Assembly (NCBI GenBank): GCA_034436755.1
Contig: DAOTVB010000113.1
Coordinates: forward strand, 1 to 64,000
Origin: CAKZQX01 sp034436755
GTDB lineage: Bacteria; Chloroflexota; Chloroflexia; Chloroflexales; Chloroflexaceae
DNA length: 64,000 nt
Reading direction: 5' to 3'
In this document: in pieces, positions 42,196 to 48,727 of the stretch
How the letters are laid out: each line of letters opens with the position of its first letter
Numbering within the stretch: position 1 is the first letter of the stretch
Translations under genes and position numbers: made by a program
Notes under the pieces: generated by a model
The model's database searches: none
Seen by the model: the letters and a program-made list of their open reading frames with translations, nothing else
Told to the model about the DNA's origin: nothing

Positions 42196-43431
42196 ATGCC
42201 ACGCTGGAAACAGACGCTCTGGATCATGTTTTTTGCGCAGTTTGTCTCGGCAACCGGGTTTTCGCTTATTTTCCCGTTTTTGCCGCTGTACGTGCAATCC
42301 CTGGGCACCGAGACGGGCATCAGTATCGAGTTCTGGGCCGGGATGGTCTTCTCCTCGCAGGCGATCACGATGATGATCGCCTCACCGATCTGGGGCGCAC
42401 TGGCGGATCGGCATGGGCGCAAACTCATGGCTGCGCGCGCCATGTTCGGCGGCTCCCTGATCATTCTGCTGATGGCCTTTGCCCGCTCCGCCGAGGAGTT
42501 AGTCTTGCTGCGGACAGTGCAGGGGCTGATCACCGGCACGATTCCCGCCGCCAATGCGCTGGTAGCGGCAGTGGCTCCCCGCGAGCGCCTGGGGTACGCC
42601 ATGGGTATGCTGCAGGTTGGTTTTCGCAGCGGCATTGCCGCCGGGCCGCTTATCGGCGGGGTGCTGGCAGATACATTCGGGTTTCGCGCCCCCTTTGTGA
42701 TTACCGCCGGGCTGCTCTTTATCGCCGGGGTGCTGGTGCTGCTGGGGGTGCGCGAGGGCTTTACGCCACCGGAGCGATCACCCGGCGTACGCCTGAACCT
42801 GTTTGCGGGATGGCGGCATATTCTGGCGCTGCCGGGGACCGCGTTAACCTTCGGGCTGAGTTTTCTGCTCTGGCTCGGTCAGCACATGGTCTGGCCGATT
42901 GCGCCGCTGTTTGTTGCGCAGTTGATGCACCAGAGCGCGCATGTGGCGACAACCACCGGCCTGATTGTGGGCCTCTACTCGGCAGCGGGGACCGCCAGTG
43001 CGGTTTACCTGGGACGCCTGGGCGACCGGCTCAGCCATCGGCGCATCCTGATTGGCAGTGCGTTGGTAACGGTGCTCTGTTACCTGCCGCAGAGTCTGGT
43101 GACGGCGGCCTGGCAACTGCTGCTGCTCCAGGCAGTGACCGGGGCGGCGGTTGGCGGTATGATTCCGGCGCTGAGTGCGCTGCTGGTGCAGTATACCCGA
43201 CCGGGTGAGGAGGGCAATGTCTACGGACTGGACAGCTCCGTGACTTCGGCGGCGCGCGCGGTGGCTCCGCTGGTTGGGGCCGGCCTGGCAATCATGTTCG
43301 GGTTGCGGGGAATTTTCCTCGCCGCCGGCGGGATCTTCCTGGTGATAACGCTGGTGGCGTCCGTCTGGTTGCCCGAAATTAAACAACAACGGCCGGGGCA
43401 GGTGGCCGAATATAAACAGCCGGGTGATTAG
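42196..43431 (+). CDS. MFS-family transporter, multidrug-efflux type
   Basis: 411 residues with about twelve hydrophobic helices. The loop 2-3 signature is GALADRHGRKLMAARAM and the second-half counterpart is GRLGDRLSHRRILIGSA. PLIGGVLADTFGFRAPF is the motif C region of drug/H+ antiporters. Substrate not predictable. Its stop overlaps by four bases with the convergent PAS gene. Confidence 0.9.
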   Translation: MPRWKQTLWIMFFAQFVSATGFSLIFPFLPLYVQSLGTETGISIEFWAGMVFSSQAITMMIASPIWGALADRHGRKLMAARAMFGGSLIILLMAFARSAEELVLLRTVQGLITGTIPAANALVAAVAPRERLGYAMGMLQVGFRSGIAAGPLIGGVLADTFGFRAPFVITAGLLFIAGVLVLLGVREGFTPPERSPGVRLNLFAGWRHILALPGTALTFGLSFLLWLGQHMVWPIAPLFVAQLMHQSAHVATTTGLIVGLYSAAGTASAVYLGRLGDRLSHRRILIGSALVTVLCYLPQSLVTAAWQLLLLQAVTGAAVGGMIPALSALLVQYTRPGEEGNVYGLDSSVTSAARAVAPLVGAGLAIMFGLRGIFLAAGGIFLVITLVASVWLPEIKQQRPGQVAEYKQPGD

Positions 43432-44405
43432 TAGCGGTCATCGTCAGCAGCAGGCTGCTCCCGGCCATTGGGCCGACAGATTTCGCTCTGGTGCTGCTTA
43501 TCGTGCGTGATATCGAGGGCCGTTCCCAGAACAACCGGGGGTTGCGTGGACGTGATCAGCCGGGCGGCATAATCCAGCCAGCGCTCCTCACCACTGCGGG
43601 TGATAATCTTGACCTCGTAGCGCGGGCAGACTCCTTCACCGCGCATGCGGGCCAACTCCCGCTCACGCACCATGTCCTGAAATTCGGGATGCACAACGGA
43701 CCAGAAGGGCATCTGCAGCAACTCTTCGCGGGTGTAGCCGGTCAACATTGTCGAGAGCGAGTTAACATACCCGAACCGGGTGCCACTCAGCGTGCAGACC
43801 GCAATCGGGATTGTCTCGGCGAGCACTTCAAACTGGGCTTCGCGGGAGCGGGCCTCCTCGGTACGCTGGGCCAGCGCCTGCGCCCACTGTTCGGCGCAGG
43901 TCAGGGCGGCCTCGGCCCGGTGCGCATCTTCTTCGGCCGTCTGGCGGGCCGTGTCGCCGGCAAGCCGCCCCAGAATCAGCCCACCAATGCAGACACCATA
44001 GATCACCAGACCTTCGCTAGAGGCATAGACTCCCTGCCCCCCGGCCCGCACCAGGATCGCGGTAAAAATCGCAATCGCACTGCCGATAACCCAGACCGGC
44101 CCCACCAGCACCAGCGCCAGAATCGGCGGCAGAAAGAGCAGGAAGGAGGGGCTCTGGGTGATAAACGGCTCCTGGAGGCCCAGCGCGACCAGCAGCGTGA
44201 CCAGCAGCACCATGCTGTGCCGGGCATACTCCCACCCCCGCCAGTAGGCTACCAGCAGCGTCGTTTGCAGCAGCGCTCCCACGCCACTCAGGAGAATTGT
44301 CGTCAGCGGTGCCGCATGAACGACCTGAAGTATTCCCAGCAGAATCGATCCAACCAGGAGCGTAAGCATGCAGAGTAGTACACTCCGACGCGGTGTGACG
44401 TTCAT
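43428..44405 (-). CDS. Membrane protein with C-terminal PAS domain, no output domain
   Basis: 325 residues from the ATG at 44405, after AAGGAGCC. Five or six hydrophobic helices come first (VLLCMLTLLVGSILLGIL, FLPPILALVLVGPVWVIG, GLVIYGVCIGGLIL). An Ala/Glu-rich coiled-coil follows (about residues 160-200), then a PAS domain (VLAETIPIAVCTLSGTRFGYVN, GEERWLDYAARLI, DITHDKQHQ). The protein ends soon after, with no histidine kinase, GGDEF or other effector. It may be a remnant of a sensor kinase or a sensor that works through a partner. Confidence 0.75.
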   Translation of the reverse strand: MNVTPRRSVLLCMLTLLVGSILLGILQVVHAAPLTTILLSGVGALLQTTLLVAYWRGWEYARHSMVLLVTLLVALGLQEPFITQSPSFLLFLPPILALVLVGPVWVIGSAIAIFTAILVRAGGQGVYASSEGLVIYGVCIGGLILGRLAGDTARQTAEEDAHRAEAALTCAEQWAQALAQRTEEARSREAQFEVLAETIPIAVCTLSGTRFGYVNSLSTMLTGYTREELLQMPFWSVVHPEFQDMVRERELARMRGEGVCPRYEVKIITRSGEERWLDYAARLITSTQPPVVLGTALDITHDKQHQSEICRPNGREQPAADDDRY

Positions 44406-44513
44406 TATTCGGCTCCTTGCCTGGCCGCTTTGACACACAAAGCATTTGCTGTAGGTCTTTACCCATACCAGACGATTGGCGCGAAAAAATGTTACATCCT
44501 GTTCAGCGCAGCG

Positions 44514-45410
44514 CTACGCGCCCGCACTGGTCAAATCACTGGTCAGAAATGCGCGAACAACCTGATGATACTCTTCAGCTTTCTCAATCATGGGTAGATG
44601 CCCGCACTGGTCAATCCAGACCTGGCGGCAGTCCGGCACCAGGTGGGCGACAATTTCAACGCCGGAGGGCGGCATCACCGTATCCTGGCGCGCACCGATG
44701 AGTAGCGTGGGAGCCTGTACCCGTTCCAGGGCCGCCGTAATCACCGGACTGCCGGAGCTAATAGCACTCTCCAGCGCCGTCCGGCGGTCCATGCGCAGGA
44801 AGTCGGCAAAGCCCTCGCGCAGCAGCGTTTCGTCGGCGGGAACCTGATAGAAGAAGCGTGAGGTCATAGCACGATAGACCGGCCGGCTGCCGGGACTGCC
44901 CAGACGCACCATCCAGGGCTGCCAGAGCGCCATCCAGGGCTCCCAGAGCACCATCCAGGGCTGCCAGAGCGCCATCCACATATTGACCTGACGGTGCGCC
45001 TGCTCAACCATGCGGCGCTCAAGTTCATTCCGAAAGGTGCTGAAGCAGGTCAGCACCAACCGCCGGACGCGGGCAGGCCAGTGGGCCGCGATATACGCCC
45101 CCAGACCCGCACCAAAGGCATGCCCGACAATATCAAATCTTTCCAGGCCCAGCGCGTCGGCAAACTCAATCAGGAGTGTCGCCATGCGCACAGCATCCGG
45201 CGCATCATTCAGCGGCGGTGACTCACCATAGCCGGGGAGATCAGGGGCATACATCGTGCGGATATCAGCGAGATACTGAAATGTGGGCTGCCAGTTGCGT
45301 GACGATCCACCCCATCCATGCACCAGAAGCAGCGGTGGACCCTCCCCCGCCTGCTGGTAATAGACGGGGCTTTGGGAGAGTGTTACCTGTTGCATCTGCA
45401 ATGACAACAT
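44514..45410 (-). CDS. Alpha/beta hydrolase-fold protein lacking the nucleophile
   Basis: 298 residues if started at the ATG at 45410. An upstream ATG at 45449 overlaps a TATAAT box and is less likely. The fold is clear: LLLVHGWGGSSRNW (oxyanion loop), MYAPDLPGYGESPP, acid region GARQDTVMPP, and histidine in QCGHLPMIEKAEEY. The nucleophile elbow, normally GHSxGG, reads VGHAFGAG; the codon is GCC, one base from TCC. A 21-base tandem repeat inserts WQPWMVLWEPWMALW-like sequence in the cap. Hydrolysis is therefore doubtful; a binding role, or recent decay, are the options. Confidence 0.78.
   Translation of the reverse strand: MLSLQMQQVTLSQSPVYYQQAGEGPPLLLVHGWGGSSRNWQPTFQYLADIRTMYAPDLPGYGESPPLNDAPDAVRMATLLIEFADALGLERFDIVGHAFGAGLGAYIAAHWPARVRRLVLTCFSTFRNELERRMVEQAHRQVNMWMALWQPWMVLWEPWMALWQPWMVRLGSPGSRPVYRAMTSRFFYQVPADETLLREGFADFLRMDRRTALESAISSGSPVITAALERVQAPTLLIGARQDTVMPPSGVEIVAHLVPDCRQVWIDQCGHLPMIEKAEEYHQVVRAFLTSDLTSAGA
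44908..44981. repeat. 21-bp minisatellite inside the hydrolase gene
   Basis: Three full units of RCCATCCAGGGCTSCCAGAGC (44908-44928, 44929-44949, 44950-44970) and a half unit. Units alternate between two variants. Each encodes seven residues (W-Q/E-P-W-M-A/V-L), so copy number can change without breaking the frame. Confidence 0.9.
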
Positions 45411-45447
45411 ATTCTGCTGTAATGAAGCCAAATGAGAGACAGCCAAC

Positions 45448-45456
45448 ATTATACCA
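45448..45456 (-). promoter_or_regulatory. Extended -10 promoter of the hydrolase gene
   Basis: On the minus strand the sequence reads TGGTATAAT, an extended -10 element. It overlaps the most upstream ATG, which argues for a start codon further downstream. Confidence 0.45.
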
Positions 45457-45548
45457 TACCTTTTCCAAACAACTGCTGCTATTGTCCAGACCGCCGGATT
45501 GTAGTAGAATATATGAGAAGTTTGTGATCAAGTTCACAGGTAATAGCT

Positions 45549-45956
45549 ATGGCGCAACCAGGAAGAATGGAATCAGCATGGCGCTGGCCGGAGCTGCAGC
45601 TTCGGGCATGGCTGCGGCATGCGCCGGCGCTCCTGGTTGTGCTGGTCCTGCTACTCAATCCGCTGGCCTGTATCGTTCACTGTCATCTCCCGGCGGTTCT
45701 GTTTCAGCGTACAGCCGTAACCACGATTGCGGGTCAGGCGCTCGTGATCTGTGGGCATGCCGGGGAAACCACCGACGCACCTGCACCGCTGGCTCCGGAG
45801 CTACTGCGGATACTGTTTGAACTGGCTCCCGCACACAACCGCCTGCTGCTGCTGTTGCTGCTGCTGCTCACGCTGCACGCGACAACCGCACGCCTGCTGC
45901 TGCCGCAGCACATCTGCGTGCCACCGCTGCCCCCACCCCGCCCCGCCGCCATCTGA
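45549..45956 (+). CDS. Small Cys/His-containing membrane protein near copper genes
   Basis: 135 residues. Two hydrophobic helices (ALLVVLVLLLNPLACIV and RLLLLLLLLLTLHATTARLL) surround a soluble part with CIVHCHLP and VICGHAGE, possible metal ligands. A Pro-rich tail ends the protein. It is the first gene of a run leading to PCuAC, cytochrome c and Sco, so a part in copper handling or oxidase assembly is plausible but not shown. No family recognised. AGGTAA upstream is a weak ribosome site. Confidence 0.55.
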   Translation: MAQPGRMESAWRWPELQLRAWLRHAPALLVVLVLLLNPLACIVHCHLPAVLFQRTAVTTIAGQALVICGHAGETTDAPAPLAPELLRILFELAPAHNRLLLLLLLLLTLHATTARLLLPQHICVPPLPPPRPAAI

Positions 45957-46156
45957 TTTTCTACTATAGTTGATAGTTGGTAGCTCGTGGTCGTCGCGCC
46001 CGACCGCTGTGCCTCGGTGGTCCTGGCACGCCATACGCACGACTGCCCGACAAGGCGTGCCGGATGCGGCGACCGCTTCAACATTATGTCATCCTGAACG
46101 GGCCAATATCCGGGGAATTTACAAACAGAGTATGCTCTAGAAGCAGGAGGAGAATT

Positions 46157-46738
46157 ATGCAACATATACGATCAGCAGGGTATAGCCTCATTATGGTGCT
46201 CTTGCTGGCGCTGCTGGCCGCCTGTGGCGCTGGTACGCCCGGAACGACAACCGAAAGCGGTTCTGATGCCGACGGTATCACTGTGCGTGACCCCTGGGTG
46301 CGCGCAATGGTTGCCGGCGGTGACGCGGAGATGGATGCGGGCGAGGGCGCGATGAGCGACGACATGGGCACGATGGACCATGGGGGCAGCACCAGTGCCG
46401 CCTACATGACACTCGTCAATGGCAGCGCTACCGCCGATGCGCTGATCAGCGCCGCCACCGATGCCGCCGAGGTTGTCGAACTGCACACGGTGATTATGGA
46501 AGAGAATGTGATGCGTATGCGCCCCGTTGAGCAGATCGAGGTGCCGGCAAACGGTGAGACGGAACTCCGACCGGGCGGCTTTCACATTATGCTGATCGGG
46601 CTGCAGCGTGATCTGAATGCGGGGGATGGAGTTGAACTGACGCTGACGTTTGAAAATGCCGGGGAAGTCACGGTATCGGCCCCCGTCCAGATGGCTCCCG
46701 GCATGAACATGGATACAATGGAAGAAGGCGGCCAGTAG
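46157..46738 (+). CDS. Copper chaperone PCuAC (lipoprotein)
   Basis: 193 residues from the ATG at 46157 after GCAGGAGGAG. The signal ends in a lipobox, LLAACG, so the protein should be lipid-anchored outside the cytoplasmic membrane. The PCuAC core has VRDPWVRAM, AAYMTLVN, VELHTVIMEENVMRMRPV and GGFHIML, which supply the H(M)x..HxM copper site. An insert before the core strand (GGDAEMDAGEGAMSDDMGTM, then DHGG) and the tail (MAPGMNMDTMEEGG) add many Met, Asp and His, probably extra copper ligands. It delivers Cu(I) to cytochrome oxidase with Sco, which is encoded two genes on. Confidence 0.92.
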   Translation: MQHIRSAGYSLIMVLLLALLAACGAGTPGTTTESGSDADGITVRDPWVRAMVAGGDAEMDAGEGAMSDDMGTMDHGGSTSAAYMTLVNGSATADALISAATDAAEVVELHTVIMEENVMRMRPVEQIEVPANGETELRPGGFHIMLIGLQRDLNAGDGVELTLTFENAGEVTVSAPVQMAPGMNMDTMEEGGQ

Positions 46739-46758
46739 TGTGGCTATGATACAATATT

Positions 46759-46954
46759 ACAGGAGTTACGTGGTCCCTAACCCGAAAGTCGATATCGCCT
46801 CCGGCAGGGTGGATGATTCTCGATCTGTTTCACAAAAAAATTCACAGAGTGAATTTTTTTGTGAAACAGATCAAAAGAGTACCATGCTGCCGCAGGCGAA
46901 GCGGCCTTCAGGTCTGGCACCTGGCCAAAACCAGAGCCACCGCGTAACTCGTGA
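46759..46954. repeat. Nested-palindrome element, copy 8
   Basis: ACAGGAGTTACGTGGT to CCACCGCGTAACTCGTGAA. Inner arms CGCCTCCGGCAGGGTGGA and GTACCATGCTGCCGCAGGCG flank a perfect central hairpin at 46822-46872 (GATCTGTTTCAC... pairing with ...GTGAAACAGATC). It splits the copper cluster between the PCuAC and cytochrome c genes. Confidence 0.85.
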
Positions 46955-46998
46955 ATATGAGTGCTTTATCAATGGACCTGGAGAGGGTATTTACAAGC

Positions 46999-47448
46999 AT
47001 GAAACGTGCTAATCGCTGGTGGATCGGGCTGGTTTTTCTGGGGCTGTTGCTGGCGCTGCTGGCGGCATGCGGCGGCACACCGGATACTTCCTCTCAGGCG
47101 GACACAACCACAAACAGCGCGGACGCGGTCGGCGACCCGGCGGTCGGTGAGCAACTGTTTCACCAGACGCAGCAGTTTGTGCCCAATGCACCACCCTGCG
47201 AGACCTGTCATGTTATCGCAGCCGGAGCCGAGCCAATTGTCGGTCCCAACCTGCATGGCATCGCCAACGTCGCCGGGACACGCGTGCCGGGGCAGTCCGC
47301 CGAGGAGTATCTGCGTCTGTCAATTGTGGCCCCAAATGACTACATCGTCGCGGGGTACCAGCCCGGCATTATGGCCCGCACCTATGATACACTACTGACC
47401 GACGCGCAAATTAACGACCTGGTTGCCTACATGTTAACATTGGAGTAA
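46999..47448 (+). CDS. Lipid-anchored class I cytochrome c
   Basis: 149 residues from the ATG at 46999, which gives a lipoprotein signal (GLVFLGLLLALLAACGG). The haem site is CETCH and the methionine ligand is probably in QPGIMARTYD. GPNLHGIANVAGTRVPG and LTDAQINDLVAYMLTL match small periplasmic cytochromes c, such as those of oxidase subunits. Further in-frame ATGs lie up to 48 bases upstream. It sits between the PCuAC and Sco genes, so it may serve the same oxidase. Confidence 0.9.
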   Translation: MKRANRWWIGLVFLGLLLALLAACGGTPDTSSQADTTTNSADAVGDPAVGEQLFHQTQQFVPNAPPCETCHVIAAGAEPIVGPNLHGIANVAGTRVPGQSAEEYLRLSIVAPNDYIVAGYQPGIMARTYDTLLTDAQINDLVAYMLTLE

Positions 47449-47471
47449 GACAGCCAGGCGCGGAGGATAGA

Positions 47472-48131
47472 ATGAAAATCACGCAACATGCAATGAAACA
47501 TACCGAACCGGGGCGGCTCCTGCTGCCGGCAGTGCTGCTGCTCCTGGTTGCCCTGCTGACGGGCTGCACCGGCACGAACTCTGCCGGAACCGATGCGGCC
47601 GCAACCGGCATGCCGACGGCGGGTACACCGATTGAGCCACCGCGCGAACTGACCGATTTCACGATGACCAGTGCCGCCGGTGACCCGCTAAGCCTGAGCG
47701 ACCTGCAGGGCCGACCAGTGCTGCTCTACTTTGGCTACACCTTCTGCCCGGATGTCTGCCCGACCACACTGGCCGACTTTGTGCGGGTCAAGCGCGACCT
47801 GGGCGAGGATGCGGATAAGGTAGCATTTGTCTTCATTAGCGTTGATCCGGAGCGGGACACGCCGGAGAAGATCGCCAACTACATGCGGGCCTTCGATACC
47901 GACTTCATCGGGTTGCAGGGCGATGAGAAGACCCTGCGCCGGATTCAGTTCGACTATGGGCTCTTCTATCAGCAGAGCCAGGTGCAGGGAACCAGCGCCG
48001 ACTATCTGGTTGATCATAGCGCCGCCGCTTACCTGATCGATCAGGAGGGCCGACTGGCGGTGATCTATGCATTTGGCACACCGCCGGAAGTAATGAGTGC
48101 CGACGTGCGCGGGTTGCTCCAACGCCAGTAG
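47472..48131 (+). CDS. SCO1/SenC-type copper protein (lipoprotein)
   Basis: 219 residues. A lipobox LLTGCTG follows the hydrophobic signal. The thioredoxin-like core has the copper-binding CPDVCPTTL and the histidine of DYLVDHSAAAYLID; GYTFCPDVCP and FISVDPERDTPEKI are diagnostic. It inserts copper into the CuA site of cytochrome oxidase or keeps its cysteines reduced. It is 24 bases after the cytochrome gene and ends before a strong hairpin. Confidence 0.95.
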   Translation: MKITQHAMKHTEPGRLLLPAVLLLLVALLTGCTGTNSAGTDAAATGMPTAGTPIEPPRELTDFTMTSAAGDPLSLSDLQGRPVLLYFGYTFCPDVCPTTLADFVRVKRDLGEDADKVAFVFISVDPERDTPEKIANYMRAFDTDFIGLQGDEKTLRRIQFDYGLFYQQSQVQGTSADYLVDHSAAAYLIDQEGRLAVIYAFGTPPEVMSADVRGLLQRQ

Positions 48132-48137
48132 TGCCAC

Positions 48138-48180
48138 ACCCATCGTGCTGCCTTTAAGGGGGTCCGGCAGCACGATGGGT
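48138..48180 (+). terminator. Hairpin terminator after the Sco gene
   Basis: A 15-base perfect stem ACCCATCGTGCTGCC / GGCAGCACGATGGGT with a 13-base loop, followed by ATTTC. The T tract is weak, but the position just after the stop of the copper cluster fits a terminator. Confidence 0.6.
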
Positions 48181-48471
48181 ATTTCAGCAAATTACCAGGT
48201 TTGTCTACTGGTTTACCTGTATTCATTTGGGTCAAAAGCTGGTATACTAAGGGCAGTCGTCAGGCGGCCGCACCCGGCAGTCAAATCAACTACTGGGCTC
48301 TGTTCTGTCTGAATGCGGTCAAAGGCGGGGCTGTGGGCGTATGATCTCCTACGGGCAGGCAGGTAAGTGTTAACGGCCCGTAATCTAAAAGCTCCTGGTC
48401 TGGCAACATTTCTGGCACACTTATTGCAGTGAGCGCAACGCCGTCCTACTTTATACCAACGGAGAACGACA

Positions 48472-48618
48472 ATGATCTGGTTACTCTGGCTTCTGTTGAT
48501 GCTCATGATCGCTGCCGCCCCCGGAGTCTACCTGGTGTTGGAACAACAGGCCGAAGCCCGCGCCAACGCGGATCTATCCATCCACGCAATGGACGACTCA
48601 ACCGAGTTGTCGCACTAA
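48472..48618 (+). CDS. Putative 48-residue membrane peptide
   Basis: ATG at 48472 after GGAGAACG, ending TAA. The peptide starts MIWLLWLLLMLMIAAAPGVY, a single hydrophobic helix, followed by a charged tail (EQQAEARANADLS). The ribosome site and the helix support it, but short length makes this tentative. No family recognised. Confidence 0.45.
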   Translation: MIWLLWLLLMLMIAAAPGVYLVLEQQAEARANADLSIHAMDDSTELSH

Positions 48619-48727
48619 GACACTGCGGCCCAGTCCATCTGTCCGCCCAGAAGCAGCTTTTGACTGCGCAAACGGTGCGCCGGCACAACGTGTGTGTGCC
48701 GGCGCCGTACCCGTTTGTACAGCGCAT

